NCBI GenBank assembly: GCA_027943335.1
Contig: BSBK01001870.1
Location: forward strand, 186,001 to 250,000
From: Chamaecyparis obtusa
Taxonomy: Eukaryota; Streptophyta; Pinopsida; Cupressales; Cupressaceae
DNA: 64,000 nt
Direction of reading: 5' to 3'
Below the pieces are notes generated by a model. It did no database searches, was not told the origin of the DNA, and worked only from the letters and a program-made list of their open reading frames with translations. The translations under genes and the position numbers were made by a program. Positions 48,023 through 58,482 of this stretch are shown here, piece after piece; position 1 is the first letter of the stretch, and every line of letters begins with the position of its first letter.

Positions 48023-48904
48023 TGTTAGAATAACTGAGAGGGGGGTGAATCAGTTATCCACAGTCCCAAATCAAAATGTATAATCCAAAAACAATTTTCT
48101 TAAACTTCTGCAGCTCGATAACATAAAATACTATATTGTCTATGCTTTTACCGATTACCAATCAATAACAAATAATGATTACCGATCAAATCCAACATGT
48201 AATATGCAAAGTATGATAACAAACAATCACCACAATGAACACATAACACAAAAGATTTAACGTGGAAACCCTGTGAAGGGAAAAACCACTTGGGACCGGC
48301 AACCAAAAAATGTTCAACCTTCTGAAGTGAAGTCGGTGAGGACCCAACCCTATTAAAGGTTACAAAAAGACTGTTAGGTGTGACCTTGTTAGAGTATTTT
48401 AGACCAGCCATTATCATCCAACCAGCATTCACTATGGGGTTGATAGGATAACAATGTTCATTCTATGAATGATACATATAAGACTTTCAAGTCCACTCTG
48501 TTAAGAGATTTCTCTATTTACAATGGTTAAAATGTAACAACAGTTGATCTGATTACAATACAACTTCAATTGCAGATGTTTAGATCTATATTATGCTCAT
48601 TCAAATCCTCTTATCAATATATCAATTCTATATCAACAATAATCAATGACTTACTGTCACTTGGTAATAGCTTTCTAATGCTCGGTAAACTCTGCAGTTC
48701 ATTTCTTCTTAACCAGTTTGATCAGGCATACATGAAGCTTTTTCATGTCATAATTCTACAGTCACCTTCCTCCGGCATGAGTTTCATAACAAAACCCTAG
48801 TCTCTTAAATAGACAAGTAAACCATTTTCTTCTCCTTCATTAGATTTTGTCTCTTATTCTCCTTCATCCATTTTGCCACTTAAACCTTCCTCGACTGATG
48901 TGCC
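48023..48904 (-). repeat. Copia-3 3' LTR, distal part
   Basis: Starts tgttagaataactgagagg on the plus strand (element LTR end). It parallels the solo LTR at 44617 (ggaaaccctgtgaagggaaa, gacctaaccct-type and gttacaaaaagactgttagg blocks). It breaks at gtgcc (48900-48904), where gypsy-2 begins. Confidence 0.75.
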
Positions 48905-51498
48905 TATTATACACTAAGTTTGCACCCTTGTTTCAAGCTCTCTTGGTCTTGATAACCTAGTATAACATGGGAATCATCTCCAGGTTGTCGGACCTATGCT
49001 AACTAAGATGAGACCTCCAGGTTCTAGGCTGGTTCCTCTTGGATAATCACCTTAATTTTCTTTTTGACATGAAAAGTAAATCTTTGAGGGAAAGGGATAG
49101 AAGGAGTGCATGAAAGGGAAATAACTGAAAGCAAATTATCCTACTGGGTGATACACCGAAAATATGGCATGAATTTTAGTATAAAGGATGAACTAAGCAC
49201 ATGATCTTAAGTCTAGGAGATCGCAGCTCACTGAATAGGCTTGCATCAATATTTCATAGAAGGGTCTGAAATAGAGAGATGATATGCAGGGAAAGAGGGA
49301 ATTTCACAAGGCAATAGAACTCCTAAGAACTTAGACACAAACTATAACCTACAAATAGACATTCACCTCTGCAATTGGGTATAAGAATGAGACAGATTGC
49401 TAGGGGTGGAAGTATACCCACAAGAGCATTCAAATCAAATCATTCATAGGCATACACATAAACTACAGAAAGAAAGAGGGATCAAGAACCCTAAGATATC
49501 ACTGAAAAAACATTTAAATACTTCAATTCGATAAGAGAGAATTTAGACAAGGAAGCATAGGGACAGAAAAAAAATATCACAAAATACCTCTTCAATATCT
49601 AAACAATCAATGGGAGATTACAGAAAGTAGAAAGCCAAAGGGTAGAAAGAATGTCATGGATAACTTTCTGAGAAAGAAGAACTCTCCTTTAAAAATGTAA
49701 ACTCTGAGCTCTAAAAGCTCCAAAAATTAATATATACATCTCCCTTTGCACGCAGGCAGGAGCAAAACCTAATTAGGGTTACATATGATTTTTCATAAAA
49801 TAATAAAACCCTAACTCTGTCACGTCTGATCATAATTGTATCTTGAAATATCTTTGCTGATCAGATATCATGTTGCAAGTCCATCCCTGTACTAAATCTG
49901 CCTGCGGACAAGCTGCCTTGATCCATTTACCCTTCTGTAACTCAGACTTTCCATGAATGTTTACAATTGAAGTACAAAAGTCCACAAGTGGTGCCACCTT
50001 TTAATGTTTCTTTGGTGCAAAAAAAATTGACATGGTACCCTGAGAAATTGTGGGAGATAGCCATCAGATCTTCTAATCATCCTCCCAACTGCAACTATCC
50101 TAAAGAATTCAATTTGAGCTACCCACTTGTCGCAACTGACCGCTGGATCAAAACCCTAGCAAAACCCTACAGAGATATATTTGAATTTAAATATTAATGG
50201 CTAGCAAGTTGAATTTAAAATGTGACCGTCGATCAAAGTTTCTCCCGGCAGATGAACAGCTCAGATCGACCAAAAAATAGTAGTAAATCCCTTGAAAAGT
50301 CTTGCACCAACTCATTAGTCAGAACCAATGAGAAGCCAACACTTCAGCATGACTGGTACCTCACATAAGATCCTTGGACCCATGCCAAACTAGGATTCCC
50401 ATCAGATGATTGTCTTATGATCTCATTGGGTCAAAAGATTCTATGAGATCATAAGACAGCCATAGATCTTACTTTTACTGATCTCCTTGTAGATCTCTGA
50501 CACGGTCCCACTGACAGATGCCACCTATAATACTCAGTGACCAATCAAAATCAAGTGCATCAATGCCTCTTGGCAACATAGACCCATGGTAGAGCCTCAA
50601 CACTTGGAAGATCGAACGATCGTTGTATGATCTCATAGGGTCAGAAGATTCTATGAGATCATAAGACAACCATAGATCTTAATCTTTACTGATGCCCCTA
50701 CAGATCTCTAACACGGTCCCACTGACAGAGCCTAGTTGTCATCTGGTGAACCAATATAATTTGAGCACATCAGAACATGAAGACCCACCTGATAGAGCCC
50801 AGAGATAAAGTAAGATCAATGGTTGGCGTATGATCTCATGGGCTAAGAATATTCTATGAGATCATATGCTAACTGTTAGATCTTCTTAGAAAGATAGTGC
50901 ACTGGGCCCGCCCTGACATAGCTCCACATCACAAGCTCTTCGACCAATAGGAAACATGCACCTCAGACTATGTGGTAGTGGACCCATTGACAACCTACAG
51001 TGCTACATAAAAGGAAGATCGACGGCCATCACTATGCCACGATCTTAAAACACTTGCATCTTTGATATACAGAATAGCGGTGACCGTCAGATCTGATCGA
51101 TACTTAGCCTCTTCAAAGACTAAAACCGTGATGCCAAACATTAACCGCCCTCCAGATCACTAAGTGTTAAGAGCTAGACCACCAGAAATAGGAGACTTGG
51201 TGATGGAAGGATTTAAATGCGCACATGGGAAATGTAAACCTTTAGTGGCCGAAAAAGGTAATGAAGAATTATAACGAGCCAAATGGTTTTTAGGTCTTTT
51301 TGGCTACAACGGCTACATTTATGAATTTTGACCTAGGTTATTGAAGCCAGAGACAAAACAAAATTCTTGTAGAGACCAGAGGAAAAGACACAGAGCCATG
51401 AAACTTTTTGGAGGTGTTCAACAGGGCTTAAAGCATGAGGATCTTTGACTAAATTTAGCTTATGACCAAAATGAATGGATATGAAATTTTGGGCAACA
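48905..51498 (-). repeat. 3' LTR of gypsy-2 (2594 bp)
   Basis: Begins TGTTGCCCAAAATTTC at 51498 (minus) and ends near CTTAGTGTATAATA at 48905. The exact last bases are uncertain by about six because the two LTRs diverge there. It contains three hairpin modules (50411-50873). A TATA-like GTATATATTAAT occurs near 49725-49740. No purine-rich tract is obvious just upstream of the TG (CAGAAATCGCCAAAA). Confidence 0.85.
50411..50873. promoter_or_regulatory. Three spaced hairpins in gypsy-2 3' LTR
   Basis: Hairpin 1 has perfect 16-bp arms, 50411-50426 and 50443-50458 (tgtcttatgatctcat and its complement). Hairpin 2 shares an 11-bp core, 50626-50636 and 50653-50663. Hairpin 3 has 18-bp arms, 50822-50839 and 50856-50873, with two G.T pairs. 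The common core tatgatctcat starts at 50416, 50626 and 50829. The same triplet stands in the other LTR (about 59991-60036, 60205-60242, 60401-60452). Confidence 0.7.
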
Positions 51499-51798
51499 TT
51501 TTGGCGATTTCTGTTGGATGTCAGCCTGCTAGACATTAGATCAGTGGACTTGACATATTAATTGGGCATGGGGTCATCACTTGAGCACAAAACCTTGATA
51601 GAGAGACAGACCTGGAACCAGAGGGACAAAAATGTGCACAGGCACTTCTTGAAAAGGAAGAAAACTAAGCTAGAAAGAAGGAAGAAAGTAGGGAAACATA
51701 TTTACAAGTATTTACAAGGAAGGATTAACCTCAAAACAGGGCTTCAAGTGGAATCCATTAACTTAAATAGGCAAGGCATCTCCTTCAAGAGTTGACAG

Positions 51799-52668
51799 CT
51801 AGAAAGCATAAGGCCCTCCACACTCTATAATAACAAATGGTCCACCCTGAAAGGAATCAAACTTTGTGTGTCTGCCAGGCTTTGATCTGAATTCATCCCA
51901 CTTGAGAACTACATCTCCAACTTTGAAGCTTCTAGCCCTGGCTCTCTTATCAAAACTTTTCTTTGTCTGAATCTGATGGAACTCCGTATCTTTCATGGAT
52001 TTGTCTCTAAGTTCCTCTAACTCTATTAGCTGAGCATACCTAATTTCTAAGGGATCTCCTTCAAATAGGGCATATTGAGTGGCCAAGTCCAGAGCTGGCA
52101 ATTCAGTTGAAATGGACAACCTAGCCTCTTTGCCATACTCTAACATGTAAGGAGAATTCCCAATGATCTTCTTTGGAGTGATCTTGTCTAACCATAAGGC
52201 AGACTTCAACTTAGTATGCCAATCTCTTTGGTTATCCTGCAGAGTTTTCTTGATTATCCTAATCAAATTCTTATTAGTTGATTCTGCCAAACCATTGCCC
52301 TGGGGGTAGTAATTTGAACTTGTATTTAGATAAATGCCATTCCTGATTGCCCATTCTGAGACTTTAAGGCCTGTGAATGTCAATGCATTATCTGATATTA
52401 TGGAGTCTGGAGTGCCAAATCTGTGAATTATATCATCATAAAAACCTAAGGCAACACTCTCATTTGCTTCTTTTAAGGCAACTACCTATGTCCATCTAGT
52501 GAAATAATCTATTGCAGTGATTATCCACTTGTGTCCTGCAATAGATGGAGGGTTGATCATACCAATAAAGTCTATGCCCCATCTCATGAATGGTTGCTCC
52601 ATTTGACTGGCTGAAGGGGTAGAGCTACAAGCTTTCCTTTTCTTGAAAACATAGCACATTTGATGCAT
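51799..52668 (-). pseudogene. Gypsy-2 integrase core and C-terminal domain
   Basis: DDE integrase. WGIDFIGMINPP holds the first Asp (52668-52486 segment), SDNALTF the second (about 52390), and QGNGLAESTNKNLIRIIKK the Glu. A chromo-less C-terminus follows with FKVGDVVLKWDE. A stop at 52486 and another near 52384 interrupt it, and the frame differs from the zinc-binding part upstream. The three catalytic residues are all still encoded. Confidence 0.85.
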
Positions 52669-53465
52669 TTTCTCACATAGTCATGACTATCCTTAAATAT
52701 AGATGGCCAATAGTATCCAGCCCTCATGATTTTAAAAGCAGTAGTCCTAAGAGAAAAGTGACCTCCAGAAGGTCCATCATGAAATTCAAATAGGACATCA
52801 GCTATCTTTTCTGAATCAATACATCTTAAAAGGACACCATGGTGATCCTTTCTGAAAAGAACCTCATCTATCAGCACAAAGGGAATAGATTGTAACCTAT
52901 AATATCTCATTTTTGTTGAATCTAGGCCTGCGGGACATTGTCCTATTTTCAAGTAATGAATCATGTTAGGCAACCAACTTGATGCCTTGGCATGTTCTTC
53001 TATAAAATGCACAAACAGAGATGCATCTATTTTCTCTATTTTCTTTGAACTTTCATCCCCTGCCAAATGCTCACAAAGACCTCTTCCTCTAACCAGCTTG
53101 GTGGTTTGGATATCAATGTCATATTCCATTACTTTGGTAACCCAACCAGCTCTTTTTTCATTTAGGTCCTTGGAAAGAAAAAATTCTTTGACACTTGGAT
53201 GAGTAACCTTCAAGTGTACCTTGCTATGGGTCAATAGATATCTAAACTTTTTAAGGCTCTTCACCACAACAAGTACATGTTTTTCCACAAAAGAGTATCT
53301 TTGTTCATATTCTTCTAAACCTTTGCTGAAGAAAGCAATAGGTTGCTCCAACCCTTCTGAATTTTCTTGAGTCAACATAGCAGATGTAGCATCTTGACCT
53401 CCATAAGCATAAAGGATAAAATCCTTACTAAAATTTGGGTTTAATAGAGTAGGGGCTTCAGTCAA
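52584..53465 (-). pseudogene. Gypsy-2 RNase H and integrase zinc-binding domain
   Basis: 293-codon stretch. The N-terminal third is the RT-linked RNase H (LYAYGGQDATSAML, QPIAFFSKGLEEYEQRYS, VKSLKKFRYLLTHSKV), with the first catalytic Asp region altered. The C-terminal third is the H2C2 zinc domain of integrase (FEFHDGPSGGHFS then YVRKCIKCAMF). It shares the frame of the upstream RT half and ends where a frameshift near 52650 moves coding into the integrase-core frame. Confidence 0.8.
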
Positions 53466-53480
53466 GGCTTCCTTGATAGC

Positions 53481-54715
53481 CTAGAAATTGGCTTTTCCTT
53501 CTTTGGTCCAGCTGAAAGTTGAACTTTTCTTTAACATGGTTGTTAAAGGCTTCAATAAATCTACAATGTTAGGCAAGAAACACCTAACAAAATTAATTTT
53601 TCCTATGAAAGATTGGAGACTCTTCTTATGATGTGGCAATGGTAGCTCTAGGATGGTTGCAATCCTCTCAGGGTCCACCGTAATTCTTTTTTTGGATACT
53701 ATATATCCCAATAATTTTCCTTCATGCACTGCAAACACACATTTCTTGGGATTAAGAGATATCCCAAACTCTCTACATCTTTCAAAGATTTTCCTTAGAT
53801 GTTTGATATGATCTGTTGCATGTTTAGAATAGATAGTTATGTCATCTAAGTAGACTAGCACAAATTTGTACATGAGGCTTTTAAAGGCCATATCCATTGC
53901 CTTTTGAAATGTAGCACCTACTTTTGACAAACCAAAGGGCCTCTTTTGATAAGCCATGGTCCCCTACTTGGTTGTAAATGCAGTCTTATATTGATCCTCT
54001 TCATTAACTAAGATCTGATTTTATCCTGAGTAGCCATCCAATATGAAAATCTCTCAGATCCAGAGACACATTGTAAGATTTGTTCCATAGAGGGTAATGG
54101 ATGGTGGTCTTTTAGAGAGGCCATGTTAAGATCCCTAAAGTCAACACATAACCTCAATTCCCCATTCTTCTTCCTTATAGGAACAAGGTTGGAAACCCAA
54201 CTAGTATGCTTGATGGGGTAGATGATACCACTTTCTATCAATTTGAGCACTTCTTTATGCATAAGTGGCTCAAGCTTGGGATTAACAGGCCTTTGTTTTT
54301 GCCTTACTAGTTTGGCATTAGGTTCTAATTCAATAATGTGCTGAGCAAGGGCTGAATCAAAACCTTTGACATCTTCATATTTCCATGCAAAAACATCACT
54401 GAATTCTCTGAATAATTGGGTGTAAGCCTTCTTTTCTGAATTAGTGTTTACCTTTCCAAATTGTAAACTTTTACCTGGTTCCAACTCTAATTCAACACAA
54501 TGTTCTTGTTGGACTACTAGGCCAGCTTTATTCTTCTTAACTTGACCATCCTTGTTGAGGACAGTCTCTAAGGTGACAAGACCTCTAGGCATCTTATTAG
54601 ACTTAAGTTGTATCACTTGGTCACCATAATTTTGCAATAGCCTATCTTGGTTATGTTTTGAGAAGACATCTTCTTCAAACAAGAATTGCTGAATTTGTTC
54701 ATCATTGTCAAACAC
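53481..54715 (-). pseudogene. Gypsy-2 reverse transcriptase
   Basis: RT in two frames. The first block (54715-54008) has FREFSDVFAWKYEDVKGFD, then LVPIRKKNGELRLCVDFRDL and HHPLPSMEQILQ. A frameshift near 54040 and stops at 53958-54010 follow, then MAYQKRPFGLSKVGATFQ and FVLVYLDDITIYSKH, the Y-x-D-D active site (residues 36-39 of the second block). The linker QIQQFLFEEDVFSKH before RT and its junction with the upstream RNase H are typical of a Tat-like subgroup. Confidence 0.85.
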
Positions 54716-54718
54716 TTG

Positions 54719-56134
54719 CTAATTAGTATTATTATTAGGGACAGAAGGTTTGACAATCACTTTGATATGTTGTTGGTCTATTTCTTTAAAAATGCTATTA
54801 GGAATGTCATATTGAGACCCAAAAGCAGCTAATCTATCTGCATTTTGGTTTAGCATTCTAGGGATAGCAACAATATTGAAAGCACAAAAGTCTTCAATTG
54901 CATCCCAAACTCTATGTTTGTATGCTTTCAAAGTTTCATTTTTGGTTGCACTTATCCCTCTCACTTGACTGACTACTAATTCACTATCACCATAAACCTT
55001 TAGGGCCTTAAGCCCTCTTTTCCTAGCCCACTCCAGTCCATTTACAAGGCTTTCATACTCTACAATGTTGCCAGTGTAGGAGAAACTGAATCTGAAAGTT
55101 GTATAGTACCTTTCTCCTTTTGGGGACACTAGCATAGCACCACCACCAGAACCATGTCTACTTCTAGCTCCATCAAAAAACAATTCCCAAACCTGATTGC
55201 TCTGATCCTCTGAATTAGTGTCTTCCTTGAGAAGACTTGGCTCTATGGATCCACTTTCTTGTATCAAATAACTTCCCAAACCAGCATCCCAAATAACATT
55301 TTCTTGGGCTTCAAAAGCCTTTTCTGATTCTAGCTCATCTAGGAAAATATCAGGGATACTTTCTATTTTAGTGCTTTCTTCTCTGATAGTTGGGAAATCA
55401 CTGTCATCAAATATAGGGCAGCTTGCATTGATGGTATTGGATACATATGGTTCTATATGGTGTGCTCCTAATGATTTAGATTTAATGGTAACCTTGGTAC
55501 CATATCTTGTGTGAAAAAGCATGTGGGACCAGTCAGAAGAAAGGTAGCCTCCTATTTTGGCTGTGAACTCCCTTGATAGACATATAGCAAATAAGGCAGG
55601 GAGATCTATGATATAAATATCAAGTAGGATAGAAAAATTAGTACTAGCATGAAGGATCAAACTGGTATCCTTAGCCACACCTATAGTGTTAACTAAGGAT
55701 CCATCAAGTTGTGTAACCTTCTTCTGGAGGGGTTCATATTTAAGTCCTAATTGGTTAGCCACTTTCTTGAGCATCAAAGTACTAGTAGCTCCACTATCTA
55801 CCATGCAATTATGTACTATGGATTTTCCAATAATTAAAGATACATAAAAGGGAGGTGGTTTTGAGTTCCTACCTTGAGTGGTATTGCCTTTGGAGTTGCA
55901 ACTTGGAACCCCTTTTTCTTGGTCAGTGTTGACTAACATTGGCTTTGTAGCTTCTTTTGTAGGCTGAGGAGTTGTTATTTCAGTCATAGCCTTCTTCAAA
56001 ATCTCAAGTTGCCCTGGAATAGCCAAAGAGTCCCACATAGACATGGTAATGTTCACCTTCTTCATGTTGTCTACAATGTTGAAGGGTGCCATAGTGTGTA
56101 CTCTTTGTTGTTCTTTTACTATGACGGGCTCCAC
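54719..56134 (-). pseudogene. Gypsy-2 protease plus additional RNase H (aRNH)
   Basis: 471-codon open stretch with two domains. Protease: NCMVDSGATSTLM, catalytic D-S-G at residues 113-115, intact. Then an acidic linker, and a second RNase H from about residue 315: WELFFDGA (Asp321), IVEYESL (Glu359), VYGDSELVVSQVRG (Asp383), NADRLA (Asp433). All four acidic residues are present. It resembles the archaeal-like RNase H acquired by Tat elements and here precedes RT. A single stop separates it from RT, in the same frame. The upstream border is continuous with gag. Confidence 0.85.
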
Positions 56135-57829
56135 TTCCTTGAGATTCTGGCCCTCCTTGCTTGTAATGGCAAGAGCCGTCTTGAACGTGATAGGAGGAGC
56201 CTGTTGTATTGGCTCTGCAGATGTAGTAGCTTTAGTACTAGAGTCTACTCACTCCATGTCTTGAGCTCTTCTCTTTGACCTTGTGTTGGTAGCAATGGAA
56301 GGTTCACCAATGATCCCATTGAATTCCTATTGCTCCCAATTGAAGAGAGTGGTCTCACTATCTTGTGGTTCTTATTGAGGAACTGATCCACTGGAAGAAA
56401 CCTCTGATTGAGCTTGTGAGGCATTTTGAACCATTAGTGCTTAGTTCATCCATACATTTGAACATGCAGCCTAATTATGAGGCTGATTACAAGGGAAACA
56501 CCATTCATTGTCCATAGCCATATTATTTTGACTAGGAACCATGTCCCTAACTGGATTTGTAGAATTGAGAGGTGCAAGGTTATATGGTTGGAATGGTCTT
56601 TGATTAAAATTTTGTCTTTGTCCTTGATAGCCTCCTTGGTATGGTGGCCTATTTTGTTGATAAGGCTTTCCTTGATTTTGATATTGTTGATTAGGACCTT
56701 GGCCTTCTGGCTGAAAGGGTGGTATGATTCCTTGCCCTTGCCTCTTTAAGTTTGTGACCTCCTTAGTCAAAGTCTGTAGCAAATTTGTCATTTCTTGCTA
56801 ACTAGTTTGTTGACTATTCTTGATCTCTTGCAGCTCTTGAGAGAAACTTGCTTTTAGCTCTTGACCACTAGTACTTGCTTGAGGGGTTAATATGGTGGGA
56901 ATAGGGATAAATGGGGGTACTTGTGCAGGTGTAACAGGTTGAAGGCTAGGAAAGATGGGCATGGGAGGCCTTCTAGCTATCATACCTACCTGGATTAAAC
57001 AATTTTCAGCTCTGATAGTTGTATCAAAAGCTTGGGGTAAAGAGGTACCACCCATAGATTGGATCATGATAGAAATTTGGCTATTCAAGCTTTGTAAAAA
57101 ATATAAAAAAGCATGGTCAACTGATGGTCTCACCGAGACTGGAATTCTATTCCATGTTTTGAGGAATTTATTATTATAATCTATCATTTGTTCTTGAGGG
57201 TCTCTTTTAATGGTTGTCAACTGCTCAACCAAAGACAAATTGTCTGATTTATTCTCAAAATGTTTACTCAATGCATCCCCTAATTCATCCCATGAAGTAA
57301 TGGAACCAACAGTTTAAGTTCTAAACCATTCAAGAGCCTTACCTTTGAGAGAGGCTGCTAATAATTTGGTGGCCACATCTTCTTGAGTTATATTGTGTAT
57401 GATGCAAATAGTAGTCACATCTCTTATATGCTCAAAGGAATTAGTTTGTCCTTCACCTGTCAAATTAGGTATACTTTTTAGTGCCACCAAAGGCACATCA
57501 TGATGTTGAGCAAAGGCCAACGGACTCCCTTGGTTGAAAGGTGCAAAAGCAAATTGTCTAGCCATTGTAGGGACTGAAACTTGCTGAGTGACAACTGTGA
57601 GAGTTGTGTTTGATGCTAGATTTGAATCTTCTTCTAGATCTCTAGTTAGATATCTTCCTCTTCTTCTGAGATGAAAGGGCAAAGGTCTCCTTTTTGAAGT
57701 ATCAGGAGGTGTAGACTGTATTCTCCTTGCAAGAGATGTTCTCTGAGTTGATCTACCTTTATAGCCTATTTTTAAGGGCAACTCTAAAAATTCAGTAGGC
57801 TTTGAGCTTCTAGTCTCAACTTTTCTCAT
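56135..57829 (-). pseudogene. Gypsy-2 gag
   Basis: Start ATG at 57829 (MRKVETRSSKPTEFLEL). Arg-rich N-terminus, then capsid (VALKSIPNLTGEGQTNSFEH, GKALEWFRT, SKHFENKSDNLSLVEQL, RDPQEQMIDYNNKF). A Pro/Gln/Gly-rich linker follows (YQGGYQGQRQNFNQRPFQPY), then a zinc-like WCFPCNQPHN...C motif. All in one frame with stops at 57314, 56798, 56471 and several between 56260 and 56420. It runs on in frame into the protease. Confidence 0.8.
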
Positions 57830-57967
57830 AAACTTTGAACAAATTTAGCTTGGATCTATGAAACCAGTGGAGTCACCAAATATACTTGATAGAAAACTTC
57901 TGAAAGTCTGTATTATGCAATCAGTATATCAGAGATAGCATAATCTTTTCAAAATGGACTTCTTTTG

Positions 57968-58482
57968 TAGTCAGAAATATTATGCCCAAGGTGAGGTATC
58001 TTTGAATCTGAATCCTTGGACCTAACAACACCTTGAACATAAATTTGAACCTTAGTCCCACTGGGCATGCCAGAATTGTTACGCCCAAGGTGGGGTGTCT
58101 TCTGAATTTGAATCCTTGGACCTACAATAGCACCTTGAACATAAATCTGAACCTTAGTCCCACTGGGCGTGCCATAATTTTTATGCCCAAGGTGGGGTGT
58201 CTTCTGAATTTGAATCCTTGGACCTACAATAGCACCTTGAACATAAATTTGAACCTTAGTCCCACCGGACGTGCCAGAATTGTTATGCCCAAGGTGGGGT
58301 GTCTTCTGAATTTGAATCCTTGGACCTACAACAGCACCTTGAACATAAATCTGAACCTTAGTCCCACCGGGTGTGCCAGAATTGTTATGCCCAAGGTGGG
58401 GTGTCTTCTAAATTTGAATCCTTGGACCTATAATAGCACCTTGAACATAAATCTAAACCTTAGTCCCACCGGGCGTGCCAGA
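57968..58482 (-). repeat. 102-bp tandem array carrying five copies of the gypsy-2 primer-binding site
   Basis: Exact 102-bp period. The plus-strand 18-mer gtcccac(t/c)ggg-type ending tgcca begins at 58055, 58157, 58259, 58361 and 58463. On the element strand this is TGGCACGCCCGGTGGGAC, which next to the LTR (58463-58480) is the normal primer-binding site. Each unit also contains ttatgcccaaggtggggtgt and gaatccttggacctac. A degenerate sixth unit without the site starts near 57968. The plus-strand 154-codon frame across the array is a by-product of the period being divisible by three. Confidence 0.9.
58463..58480 (-). other. LTR-adjacent primer-binding site of gypsy-2
   Basis: TGGCACGCCCGGTGGGAC directly downstream of the 5' LTR end. 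The complement has the shape of a tRNA acceptor and T-stem 3' strand ending CCA; tRNA identity not assigned. Confidence 0.7.

Noticed and set aside
57968..58482. CRISPR-like array
   Set aside because: Whole 102-bp units are repeated without unique spacers, inside a plant retrotransposon.
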